A stretch of 24,950 nucleotides of DNA from contig JAADIC010000038.1 of the NCBI GenBank assembly GCA_013151535.1, positions 1 through 24,950 of the forward strand, given 5' to 3'. This document shows, piece after piece, positions 16,604 through 23,971 of this stretch. Made by a program: the position numbers and the translations under genes. The notes beneath the pieces are model-generated. The model saw only the letters and a program-made list of their open reading frames with translations. It was not told where the DNA came from and did not search any database. Each line of letters opens with the position of its first letter. The stretch's first letter is position 1. Source of the stretch: Alphaproteobacteria bacterium. GTDB taxonomy: Bacteria; Pseudomonadota; Alphaproteobacteria; Rhodobacterales; Rhodobacteraceae.

Positions 16604-16637
16604 GATGAACTCCTAACAAACTTTTTGGGGGGCAATT

Positions 16638-16689
16638 ATGCGTGCAGAGCACACATCCTACGGTTGGTAGGATGTGTGGTTTCACGCAT
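16638..16689. repeat. Two-tier hairpin in the rpoB-rpoC gap
   Basis: The inner stem is 12 perfect base pairs: CACACATCCTAC (16650-16661), loop GGTTG, then GTAGGATGTGTG (16667-16678). The outer stem ATGCGTG (16638-16644) with CACGCAT (16683-16689) encloses it. The structure begins 2 nt after the rpoB stop and ends about 35 nt before the rpoC start. There is no T-run, so it is not a classical terminator. The arm resembles GTAGG-GTG type dispersed REP units seen in many Proteobacteria (from memory). A processing or mRNA-stabilising role is inferred. Confidence 0.8.
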
Positions 16690-16691
16690 CA

Positions 16692-19600
16692 TCACTCCGA
16701 CTCCGCGTCCAACAGCTCGATATTCAGACCGAGCGAACGAATTTCCTTGACCAGCACGTTGAAACTTTCCGGCACACCTGCCTCGAAGTTGTCCTCGCCT
16801 TTGACGATGCTTTCATAGACCTTGGTGCGGCCCGCAACGTCATCCGATTTCACCGTCAGCATTTCCTGCAAGGTGTAAGCGGCGCCGTAAGCCTCCAGAG
16901 CCCAGACTTCCATTTCCCCGAAGCGCTGGCCACCGAACTGGGCTTTACCACCAAGCGGCTGCTGGGTGACAAGGCTGTAAGGACCAGTCGAACGGGCGTG
17001 GATTTTGTCGTCAACAAGGTGATGCAGTTTCAGGATGTATTTCATCCCGACTGTCACTTCGCGAGCAAATTGCGCACCCGTGCGACCGTCAAACAGGATC
17101 GACTGGCCCGAGGTTGCAAAACCAGCGCGGGTTAAGGCGTCATCCACATCGGCCTCTTTCGCGCCATCAAAAACCGGCGTTGCAATCGGAACACCCGCGG
17201 TGACGTTACCCGCCGCCTCGAGGAATTCGTCTTGCGACATTTCCAGCGCCTCGTTATAAAGGCTTTCACCGTAAGCGATTTTCATGGCGTCCCGTACCGG
17301 TGTCATATCGCCCGAGCGGCGGTATTCCTGCAAACCCTCGTCAATGGATTTACCCAAGCCGCGCGCGGCCCAGCCCATATGGGTTTCAAGGATTTGACCG
17401 ACATTCATCCGGCTGGGAACACCCAGCGGGTTGAGACAGAAATCAACCGGCGTGCCATCAGCCAGAAACGGCATGTCTTCCTGCGGTACAACCCGCGAGA
17501 TGACGCCCTTGTTGCCGTGACGTCCGGCCATTTTATCGCCGGGCTGCAACTTGCGTTTCACCGCGATGAAGACTTTGACCATCTTCATCACACCGGGCAT
17601 CAGATCATCGCCGCGCCGAACCTTTTCAACCTTGTCCTCGAACCGCGCGTCAAGCGCACGTTTCTGGATTTCATATTGCTCGTTCAGGGCTTCAACGCCT
17701 TTGGCCTCGACGTCGTCACCAAGCGCGAGTTGCCACCACTGACCGCGCGACAGGGTTTCCAGCAATTCCTCGGTGATTTCCGATTTCGGCTTGACACCTT
17801 TGGGACCTTTGACAGCGATTTTGCCAAGGATGGCGGTTTTCAGACGGGCGTAGATGTTGCGATCAAGGATCGCCAACTCGTCATCGCGGTCACGCGACAG
17901 GGTTTCCACCTCCTCGCGTTCGATCTGCAAAGCACGCTCGTCTTTTTCGATGCCGTGGCGATTGAACACCCGCACTTCAACGACTGTGCCGTAATCGCCG
18001 GGCGGCAGGCGCAGGGATGTGTCACGCACATCGCTGGCTTTTTCACCAAAAATGGCGCGCAGAAGTTTTTCTTCCGGCGTCATCGGGCTTTCACCCTTGG
18101 GGGTGATTTTACCGACTAGGATATCGGCCGGGCCAACCTCGGCCCCGATGTAAACGATACCGGCCTCATCCAGATTGCGCAGGGCTTCTTCACCGACATT
18201 CGGGATGTCACGAGTGATTTCTTCTGGCCCAAGTTTGGTGTCACGGGCGGCCACTTCAAATTCTTCGATATGGACCGAGGTGAACACGTCATCCTTGACG
18301 ATACGCTCGGAAATCAGGATCGAATCCTCGTAGTTGTAGCCATTCCACGGCATGAACGCGACGAGGATGTTTTTACCCAGCGCCAATTCACCCAGATCAG
18401 TCGATGGACCATCGGCAATGACTTCGGCTTTGGCCACCCTGTCACCCACCTTGACCAGCGGGCGCTGGTTGATGCAGGTGTTCTGGTTGGAGCGCTGGAA
18501 TTTGCGCAGGCGGTAAATGTCAACGCCGGGATCACCCGGTGAAAGGTCGTCCGTCACCCGGACCACGATGCGCATGGCATCGACCTGATCGATGATACCG
18601 CCACGTTTGGCGACGATGGCCGCGCCGGAATCGCGCGCCACAATCGATTCAATGCCGGTGCCAACGAAAGGCGCTTCGGCCTTCAGCAAAGGCACGGCCT
18701 GACGCATCATGTTCGAGCCCATCAACGCACGGTTGGCGTCGTCGTTCTCTAAGAACGGGATCAGGGATGCCGCGACCGAAACCAACTGCTTTGGTGACAC
18801 GTCGATATAATCGATGTTCTCGGGCTGGCTCAGCATATATTCGCCGGATTTACGCGAGCTGGCCAGATCGTTGATGAACTTGCCTTTCTCATCGAGCTGG
18901 GCATTGGCCTGCGCGATGGTGTGGCGCATTTCTTCGGTTGCCGACATGTATTCGACTTCGTCGGTGACCGTGGAATTCACCACCTTGCGGTATGGTGTTT
19001 CGATGAAACCGTACCGGTTGACACGCGCAAACGAGGCGAGGCTGTTGATTAGGCCGATATTCGGCCCCTCGGGCGTTTCAATCGGGCACATGCGGCCGTA
19101 ATGGGTTGGATGCACGTCGCGGACTTCAAAACCGGCGCGTTCGCGGGTCAGACCGCCTGGCCCAAGGGCAGACAGGCGGCGCTTATGCGTCACTTCCGAA
19201 AGCGGGTTGGTCTGGTCCATGAACTGGGACAGTTGGCTTGAGCCGAAGAATTCGCGCACCGCCGCTGCCGCCGGTTTGGCGTTAATCAGGTCTTGCGGCA
19301 TGATGGTGTCGATCTCGACGCTGGACATACGTTCGCGGATCGCACGCTCCATACGCAAAAGGCCAACGCGGTACTGGTTTTCCATCAGTTCGCCGACCGA
19401 GCGCACACGCCGGTTGCCAAGGTGGTCGATGTCGTCCACCCCGCCTTTGCCGTCGCGCAGATCGGCCAGTGCCTTGATGACAGCGACGATATCAGCGTTA
19501 CGCAAAATGCGCAGATCGTCAGGTGCATCCAGTGACAGGCGCATGTTCATTTTCACGCGCCCTACAGCGGACAGGTCGTACCGCTCACCGTCGAAGAACA

Positions 19601-20825
19601 GCGTATCAAACAGGGCGGACGCGGCTTCAACGGTGGGTGGCTCACCCGGGCGCATGACGCGGTAAATATCGGTCAGCGCGGTGTCGCGGTTGATGTTCTT
19701 GTCGATCGCCAGCGTGTTGCGGATGTAGGGGCCGACATTGATGTTATCGATATCCAGCGTCGGAATATCGGTGACGCCATTGTCAAGCAGGGCCTTCAGC
19801 GTACCGCCGGTGATTTCCTCTTTCTTGTCGTATTCCAGCGTGATTTCACCGCCAGCCTCGATCCAGATCTCGCCGGTTTGTTCGTTGATGATGTCCTTGG
19901 CGGAAAACCGGCCAAGGATTTCTTCGTAAGGGACAAGGATGTTCTTGACCTTGCCTTCATCGATCAGTTTCTTGACAGAACGCGGGGTAACTTTCTTGCC
20001 AGCTTCGGCAATTACTTCGCCGGTTTTGGCGTCGATAATGTCAAAAGTCGGCTTGGTGCCTTTAATGCGGCCCGCAAAGAACGGCGTTGCCCACGCCTTT
20101 TTCTTTTTGTTCAGCTTGTAGTTAACCGTATCGTAATAGGCATCGCAGATACTTTCCTGGTTCATGCCCAGCGCGTATAGCAGGGTTGTAACCGGCAGTT
20201 TACGGCGGCGGTCGATACGGGCGAATATGATGTCTTTGGCGTCAAACTCAAAGTCGAGCCATGAGCCGCGATATGGGATGATGCGGCTGGTGAACAACAA
20301 TTTGCCGGAGCTGTGGGTTTTGCCCTTGTCGTGGTCAAAGAACACACCGGGTGAGCGGTGCATCTGGGATACGATCACACGCTCGGTTCCGTTGACGACA
20401 AAGGTGCCGTTGGGCGTCATCAAGGGCATATCGCCCATGAACACGTCTTGTTCCTTGATGTCCTTGACCGATTTTGCACCCGTATCTTCGTCGATATCAA
20501 ACACGATCAGGCGCAGGGTGACCTTCAGCGGCGCTGAATAGGTCATATCGCGCTGCTGACATTCCTCGACATCGTATTTCGGCTTTTCCAGCTCGTATTT
20601 CACGAATTCCAGCACCGCTGTTTCGTTGAAATCCTTGATCGGGAACACCGACTGGAACACACCGTTGATGCCTTCGCCGTCCAGCGGCTGGGGCTGATCG
20701 CCGGAATCAAGAAACAGTTTGTAGCTGTTTTTCTGGACCTGAATGAGGTTTGGCATATCCAGAACTTCACGGATTTTACCAAAATGTTTGCGGATGCGTT
20801 TGTGGCCTGAATGGGTCTGCGGCAT
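16692..20825 (-). CDS. rpoB: RNA polymerase beta subunit
   Basis: The beta subunit forms the other pincer of the core enzyme and carries the rifampicin pocket. The protein has 1377 residues, full length. It opens MPQTHSGHKRIRKHFGKIRE. The rifampicin-resistance region (about 19150-19240) reads SQLSQFMDQTNPLSEVTHKR then RLSALGPGG, with the usual Asp, His, Arg and Ser residues, so the allele looks sensitive. Other conserved parts are GRMCPIETPEGPNIGLINSL, MPWNGYNYEDSILISER, KMAGRHGNKGVIS and, near the C-terminus, GGKAQFGGQRFGEMEVWALE. AAGGTGA lies about 9 nt before the ATG. It follows rplL after a 245-nt gap with several hairpins, and rpoC follows after 88 nt. Confidence 0.98.
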   Translation of the reverse strand: MPQTHSGHKRIRKHFGKIREVLDMPNLIQVQKNSYKLFLDSGDQPQPLDGEGINGVFQSVFPIKDFNETAVLEFVKYELEKPKYDVEECQQRDMTYSAPLKVTLRLIVFDIDEDTGAKSVKDIKEQDVFMGDMPLMTPNGTFVVNGTERVIVSQMHRSPGVFFDHDKGKTHSSGKLLFTSRIIPYRGSWLDFEFDAKDIIFARIDRRRKLPVTTLLYALGMNQESICDAYYDTVNYKLNKKKKAWATPFFAGRIKGTKPTFDIIDAKTGEVIAEAGKKVTPRSVKKLIDEGKVKNILVPYEEILGRFSAKDIINEQTGEIWIEAGGEITLEYDKKEEITGGTLKALLDNGVTDIPTLDIDNINVGPYIRNTLAIDKNINRDTALTDIYRVMRPGEPPTVEAASALFDTLFFDGERYDLSAVGRVKMNMRLSLDAPDDLRILRNADIVAVIKALADLRDGKGGVDDIDHLGNRRVRSVGELMENQYRVGLLRMERAIRERMSSVEIDTIMPQDLINAKPAAAAVREFFGSSQLSQFMDQTNPLSEVTHKRRLSALGPGGLTRERAGFEVRDVHPTHYGRMCPIETPEGPNIGLINSLASFARVNRYGFIETPYRKVVNSTVTDEVEYMSATEEMRHTIAQANAQLDEKGKFINDLASSRKSGEYMLSQPENIDYIDVSPKQLVSVAASLIPFLENDDANRALMGSNMMRQAVPLLKAEAPFVGTGIESIVARDSGAAIVAKRGGIIDQVDAMRIVVRVTDDLSPGDPGVDIYRLRKFQRSNQNTCINQRPLVKVGDRVAKAEVIADGPSTDLGELALGKNILVAFMPWNGYNYEDSILISERIVKDDVFTSVHIEEFEVAARDTKLGPEEITRDIPNVGEEALRNLDEAGIVYIGAEVGPADILVGKITPKGESPMTPEEKLLRAIFGEKASDVRDTSLRLPPGDYGTVVEVRVFNRHGIEKDERALQIEREEVETLSRDRDDELAILDRNIYARLKTAILGKIAVKGPKGVKPKSEITEELLETLSRGQWWQLALGDDVEAKGVEALNEQYEIQKRALDARFEDKVEKVRRGDDLMPGVMKMVKVFIAVKRKLQPGDKMAGRHGNKGVISRVVPQEDMPFLADGTPVDFCLNPLGVPSRMNVGQILETHMGWAARGLGKSIDEGLQEYRRSGDMTPVRDAMKIAYGESLYNEALEMSQDEFLEAAGNVTAGVPIATPVFDGAKEADVDDALTRAGFATSGQSILFDGRTGAQFAREVTVGMKYILKLHHLVDDKIHARSTGPYSLVTQQPLGGKAQFGGQRFGEMEVWALEAYGAAYTLQEMLTVKSDDVAGRTKVYESIVKGEDNFEAGVPESFNVLVKEIRSLGLNIELLDAESE

Positions 20826-20918
20826 GACGTAGTGTCACCTTTCAATCTGTTCACATCGCGCACCGTCGGGGACCCGGATTGCGCTGCTCACTGTCGGGGG
20901 TTTTGGTTCTATTCTTGC

Positions 20919-20936
20919 GCGATATCCCAATATCGC
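20919..20936 (-). other. Hairpin in rpoB leader
   Basis: GCGATAT (20919-20925), loop CCCA, ATATCGC (20930-20936): a perfect 7-bp stem about 95 nt upstream of the rpoB start, in the rplL-rpoB gap. It is one of three strong hairpins in this 245-nt gap. Confidence 0.5.
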
Positions 20937-20958
20937 ACACCCGAACCTTCAACCGCGC

Positions 20959-20994
20959 CTTTCAAGAGGTCCTGAGATCAAGGCCCCTTGAAAG
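20959..20994 (-). other. Long hairpin in rplL-rpoB gap, possible RNase processing site
   Basis: CTTTCAAG (20959-20966) pairs with CTTGAAAG (20987-20994). GG/CC pairs continue the stem beyond one mismatch. A second, competing palindrome CAAGGCCCCTTG lies at 20979-20990. In E. coli the rplL-rpoB gap holds an attenuator and an RNase III site; an analogous role is inferred from position. Confidence 0.5.
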
Positions 20995-21002
20995 ACAGGT
21001 CA

Positions 21003-21030
21003 GGCCAGAGCCACAAAAGCGGCTCCGGCC
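21003..21030 (-). other. Hairpin downstream of rplL, attenuator-like
   Basis: GGCCAGAGCC (21003-21012) pairs with GGCTCCGGCC (21021-21030), one mismatch, 8-nt loop. It begins 40 nt after the rplL stop on the minus strand. No T-run follows, so termination here would be partial or Rho-dependent. It could set the ratio of rplJL to rpoBC transcripts. Confidence 0.5.
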
Positions 21031-21070
21031 AATCATTTTCACGCCGTTCAGCGCGCGCAATCCAAGTGGA

Positions 21071-21439
21071 TTACTTGAGTTCAACCTCAGCACCGGCTGC
21101 TTCCAGCTTGGCTTTGATTTCTTCAGCTTCAGCTTTGGAAACGCCTTCTTTGACAGCTTTGCCGCCGGCATCCACAAGGTCTTTGGCTTCTTTGAGGCCC
21201 AGACCAGTGATGGAGCGGACTTCTTTGATGACGCCGATTTTCTTGTCACCTGGTGATTTCAGGATGACGTCGAATTCATCTTTTTCCTCAGCAACTTCGA
21301 CAGCGGCAGCAGGTGCAGCGGCAGCGGCCCCAGCAGCAGGCTCGATGCCATACTCGTCTTTGAGGATTGTTTTCAGTTCTTGTGCTTCGAGAAGTGTCAG
21401 ACCGACAATCTCTTCAGCCATTTTTTTCAGATCAGCCAT
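21071..21439 (-). CDS. rplL: 50S ribosomal protein L7/L12
   Basis: L7/L12 is the multicopy stalk protein that recruits translation GTPases. The protein has 122 residues, normal length. The N-terminal dimerisation and L10-binding domain (MADLKKMAEEIVGLTLLEAQELKTIL) is followed by an Ala-rich hinge (about 35-48, PAAGAAAAAPAAAVEVAEE). The compact C-terminal domain has FDVILKSPGDKKIGVIKEVR then SITGLGLKEAKDLVD. The gap to rplJ is 78 nt and holds an imperfect hairpin built on GCGTG around GTTAAC (near 21475-21500). Only a weak GGA is seen before the ATG. Confidence 0.97.
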   Translation of the reverse strand: MADLKKMAEEIVGLTLLEAQELKTILKDEYGIEPAAGAAAAAPAAAVEVAEEKDEFDVILKSPGDKKIGVIKEVRSITGLGLKEAKDLVDAGGKAVKEGVSKAEAEEIKAKLEAAGAEVELK

Positions 21440-21517
21440 TGCTTTTTTCCGTTTCGTTTTCAGTTCTGTTCCAGCGTGATTTTGTTAACAATCGCACGCC
21501 TTACAAATTGCAGTTAA

Positions 21518-22048
21518 TTATGCAGCCTCGGCCCGTTCTTCGGCCCGTTCCTCGATGGTGGAAAGTACACCAGCGATGTTTGAGGCAGGCGCGCCAATCG
21601 CACCGGCAATGTTGGCAGCAGGGGCGCCGATACAACCGACGATCGAGGCAATAAGCTCGTCGCGCGATGGCATGGCGGCCACGGCTTTAACACCGGCCGG
21701 GTCCAGAGCATTCTCGCCCATAGCACCCCCAAGAACGACCAACTTTTTGTTGTCCTTGGCATAGGCTTCCACGACGCGCGCCGCAGTTACCGGATCCTCT
21801 GAATAAGCGAGAACAGTCATTCCGTTAAGCAACCCTGAAATGCTTTCGCATTGGGTGCCCTCAAGAGCGATTTTGGCGAGCCTGTTCTTGGCTACACGAA
21901 CAGCGCCACCGGCGTCGCGCATGCGGGCCCGTAAATCTGTCATGTCTGCAACTGTAAGACCTGCGTAATGTGCAACGACAATTACGCCAGAGTCCGCGAA
22001 GATTTGGCCGAGTTCACCGACCACTGCTTCTTTTTGGGCTCTATCCAC
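21518..22048 (-). CDS. rplJ: 50S ribosomal protein L10
   Basis: L10 anchors the L7/L12 dimers to 23S rRNA and commonly represses its own operon by binding the mRNA leader. The protein has 176 residues. The start is a GTG at 22048, written as Met (MDRAQKEAVVGELGQIF), with AGGAG 7 nt upstream. Core motifs are VAHYAGLTVADMTDLRARMR and VRVAKNRLAKIAL. The C-terminal helix region binding L7/L12 is present but unusual in detail, with two copies of an (A/G)APA(A/S)NIAG-type segment (near 139-160), then STIEERAEERAEAA. It is the first gene of the rplJ-rplL-rpoB-rpoC unit, with no rplK-rplA immediately upstream. Confidence 0.96.
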   Translation of the reverse strand: MDRAQKEAVVGELGQIFADSGVIVVAHYAGLTVADMTDLRARMRDAGGAVRVAKNRLAKIALEGTQCESISGLLNGMTVLAYSEDPVTAARVVEAYAKDNKKLVVLGGAMGENALDPAGVKAVAAMPSRDELIASIVGCIGAPAANIAGAIGAPASNIAGVLSTIEERAEERAEAA

Positions 22049-22364
22049 AGTATTGCTCCTAGTTATGGAGGGGTGACCCTCCGGCTCGTATTATGCCGGA
22101 CATAAGCCCGACATTCGGGTCCTTACGGGTCCTTCGCAATCTCGCCCTTAGGGCTAACCCCAAGGAAATATTGTTCAATTCCCGTCTCGGGCCGGAATTA
22201 TGACAAGAGTCACCGACCGTCTTGGACGAATCATTCAGGCCGCCGCACACATGCAGCGACCCGAATGGGTGTTCTTTAGGGGAATTGGGCCGGATTGTGA
22301 AGGGGTAAAACGCGCACAAGCGGCCAAACGCGGATGCGCAAAGCCGACGGGATGGGTTACGTTG
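22049..22364 (-). promoter_or_regulatory. Long leader of rplJ, probable L10 autoregulatory leader
   Basis: About 316 nt separate the predicted transcription start from the GTG of rplJ. No believable gene lies here. Successive hairpins are visible: GGAGGG/CCCTCC (22067-22082) just above the ribosome binding site, CCGGC/GCCGG (22081-22099), CCCG/CGGG (22107-22119) and GCCC/GGGC (22144-22154). Position and structure suit the L10 leader known from many bacteria, in which the L10-L12 complex binds and blocks translation. I could not verify the kink-turn by eye. Confidence 0.6.
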
Positions 22365-22370
22365 AAGGCC

Positions 22371-22399
22371 ATACTAGCAATTTGACGAGGGAAAATCAA
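22371..22399 (-). promoter_or_regulatory. Promoter of rplJ-rplL-rpoB-rpoC
   Basis: Minus strand: -35 TTGATT (22399-22394), 17-nt spacer, -10 TAGTAT (22376-22371). It lies between the tetR stop (22456) and rplJ, and would start transcription near 22364. Confidence 0.6.
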
Positions 22400-22455
22400 C
22401 ACGGACGGTAATTTTCGGCCGCGAGGCTGGTCAGTGTCGCTTTGACGTCACGCCT

Positions 22456-23034
22456 TCAGGGCAGGTCAGGCAGGTCTGAAAGCAGGTGATCTAGCGTCGT
22501 CAGCAACAGGTTTTCGGCATTGGTTTCAAGCCGTCCCGAAAGCTGTTCCAGCCCGACAAGGGTGGCATAGAGGATTTCAGCCCTGCGCTGCGCCGTCGCC
22601 TTGTCTGCCCCTGCCGAGCAGATCAGCCCGGCGACAAATTCCAGCCTTTGGCGATCAGTTTCCGCCACGCCCGCCTGAACGAACCCTTCATAGCGCGCCC
22701 AGTCGCGGATTGCGGCCTCGACCCGGGGGCCACCATAGGGGCCGGATTGGCCAGCGGTGGCCGTTTTCATCAATTGCACCAGCCGGGCGCGGGGCGGGGT
22801 GGCTTTGTCTTGCAGACCGGCGATAATTTGTGCCGTGCCCTGCTCCAGCCAATGGTCGATCATGGCTTTTTTCAGGGCCATCAGATCCTTGAAATGCCAA
22901 TAGAACGAGCCTTTGGAAACCTGCAATTCACGGGCAATCGATTCAACCCGAATGGCCTGCGGCCCGCCCGATGTCAGGGCGCGAAACGCGGCCTTGATCC
23001 ATTCGGTGCGGGATAATCTTGGTTTGCGGGTCAT
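22456..23034 (-). CDS. TetR/AcrR-family transcriptional regulator
   Basis: A one-domain helix-turn-helix repressor with a ligand-binding C-terminal half. I choose the ATG at 23034 (MTRKPRLSRTEWIKAAFRAL), giving 192 residues. The longer frame from 23073 adds a Cys-rich stretch unlike the family and would run across the operator. The DNA-binding part is residues 8-55, with AIRVESIARELQVSKGSFYW then HFKDLMALKKAM; VSKGSFYWHF is the recognition helix and its end. The C-terminal half has no recognisable ligand signature. It is divergent from two small membrane proteins, with two palindromes in the 88-bp gap, so it likely represses them and itself. The gene lies directly upstream of the rplJ promoter. 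Confidence 0.9.
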   Translation of the reverse strand: MTRKPRLSRTEWIKAAFRALTSGGPQAIRVESIARELQVSKGSFYWHFKDLMALKKAMIDHWLEQGTAQIIAGLQDKATPPRARLVQLMKTATAGQSGPYGGPRVEAAIRDWARYEGFVQAGVAETDRQRLEFVAGLICSAGADKATAQRRAEILYATLVGLEQLSGRLETNAENLLLTTLDHLLSDLPDLP

Positions 23035-23039
23035 AAGAA

Positions 23040-23068
23040 ACCATACGCATGCGTATGGACATTGGCAA
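23040..23068 (-). promoter_or_regulatory. tetR promoter
   Basis: Minus strand: -35 TTGCCA (23068-23063), 17-nt spacer, -10 TATGGT (23045-23040). The expected start of transcription falls on or next to the tetR ATG at 23034, so the mRNA may be leaderless; there is no Shine-Dalgarno. Operator 1 covers the -10 and part of the spacer. Confidence 0.55.
23041..23058. promoter_or_regulatory. TetR operator 1 (perfect 18-bp palindrome)
   Basis: CCATACGCATGCGTATGG is its own reverse complement over all 18 bases. It overlaps the tetR -10 and the -35 of the divergent promoter. It shares the CATACG half site with operator 2, centred 39 bp away. Confidence 0.8.
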
Positions 23069-23084
23069 GCCATGGCCTTACATA
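23056..23084 (+). promoter_or_regulatory. Promoter of the divergent membrane-protein pair
   Basis: -35 TGGACA (23056-23061), 17-nt spacer, -10 TACATA (23079-23084), predicted start near 23091. The -35 touches operator 1, and the -10 and start are covered by operator 2. It overlaps the tetR promoter on the other strand. Confidence 0.5.
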
Positions 23085-23096
23085 CGGCACCGTATG
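23081..23096. promoter_or_regulatory. TetR operator 2 (CATACGG-CA-CCGTATG)
   Basis: A 7+7 bp inverted repeat with a 2-bp centre and the same CATACG/CGTATG half sites as operator 1. It overlaps the -10 and start point of the plus-strand promoter. Confidence 0.75.
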
Positions 23097-23122
23097 GAAA
23101 TGATCAGATTCGGAGAAAGCAC

Positions 23123-23518
23123 ATGAATATAGGATTTCTGGCGGCGGCGGGCCTGTCCGCTGTTTTGGTACCAGCGCATATATTCGGGGGCGGTATCGAA
23201 ATTCATTTGCCGGTGCTTGCAACCGAACTTGCGCCCGACATCAAAGCGGTAATCACGGTTGTGTGGCACGCGATCAGCCTGATCCTGATAATCAACACGG
23301 CACTTCTTGTCGGGGCTGCATTCAGAAAGCCCTGGGGGCCGGTGGCGGCGTGGATCGTTGCAGCCCAATACGCTGGCTTTGTGGCGCTGTTTGTGGTCTT
23401 TGGCGTGATCCGGCTTGGCAATCTGACTCAGATGCCACAATGGATCGGGTTCTTGTTGATCGTGGTTTTAATCGGCATCGGGTTGCGGCGCGCGACTGTG
23501 CGACAGGTGCAGGCGTGA
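23123..23518 (+). CDS. Small four-helix membrane protein under TetR control
   Basis: A 131-residue inner-membrane protein with four predicted helices at about 3-22, 42-65, 70-96 and 104-122. Histidines and glycines lie near the first two (PAHIFGGGIEIH, VVWHAISLILI). The C-terminus is short and basic (RRATVRQVQA). I do not recognise a named family with confidence. GGAG lies 7 nt before the ATG. It is the first gene after the TetR-regulated promoter, and its stop overlaps the start of the next membrane-protein gene (GTGA), so the two are co-translated. The high-GC composition matches the core, so this unit may be an old resident. Role unknown; TetR control suggests response to a small molecule. 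Confidence 0.8.
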   Translation: MNIGFLAAAGLSAVLVPAHIFGGGIEIHLPVLATELAPDIKAVITVVWHAISLILIINTALLVGAAFRKPWGPVAAWIVAAQYAGFVALFVVFGVIRLGNLTQMPQWIGFLLIVVLIGIGLRRATVRQVQA

Positions 23519-23928
23519 TCGCACTTGCCGGTGGGATGTTTGCCGTGCTGGCAGGCATCGCCGCCTTGCATCTTTACTGGGCGTTTGGCGGGTTGTGGCC
23601 CGCCACCTCCCCCACCGAGCTGGCCCGAACCGTGATCGGCTCTGACGGGATGCCGGGGCGCGGCCTGACAATCCTTGTGGCGGCGCTGATCCTGACAGCG
23701 GGCGCATGGCCGCTTGTGCATCTCAACGGGTTGGTGCCCGCAGGTTTTAGCAGGCTTGGCCTGTGGGCGCTGGTTGCGGTGTTTCTGGCGCGTGGGCTGG
23801 TCACCTATGCGCTGCCCGGCACGGCGCAAAAGACGAGCGAGCCGTTTCGCAGCCTGAATGCACGGTATTTCTCACCCCTATGTCTGGCGCTTGGGGTGGG
23901 ATTTATGGCGATTGTGTTTGGGGCCTGA
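23515..23928 (+). CDS. DUF3995-like four-helix membrane protein
   Basis: A 137-residue membrane protein starting at a GTG that overlaps the preceding stop by four bases (GTGA, 23515-23518). No better in-frame start exists downstream without losing the first helix. Four hydrophobic stretches are visible. The motif HLYWAFGGLWP in helix one and SLNARYFSPLCLALGVGF near the end are the signatures I associate with DUF3995 proteins, whose function is unknown. It forms a two-gene unit with the membrane protein before it, divergent from tetR. The stop at 23928 is 43 nt from the end of the convergent gene on the minus strand; no clear terminator is seen between them. Confidence 0.78.
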   Translation: MIALAGGMFAVLAGIAALHLYWAFGGLWPATSPTELARTVIGSDGMPGRGLTILVAALILTAGAWPLVHLNGLVPAGFSRLGLWALVAVFLARGLVTYALPGTAQKTSEPFRSLNARYFSPLCLALGVGFMAIVFGA

Positions 23929-23971
23929 ATGTGGCTGCGCACGGGGGCTGATTGAAATGCACCTTCCTATA

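Noticed and set aside
22059..22319. Minus-strand frame of 86 codons upstream of rplJ
   Set aside because: It coincides with the structured rplJ leader and lacks a ribosome binding site or family resemblance.
23035..23073. N-terminal extension of TetR from ATG 23073
   Set aside because: It would translate through the operator and adds Cys-rich residues unlike TetR proteins; the promoter places the mRNA start downstream of it.
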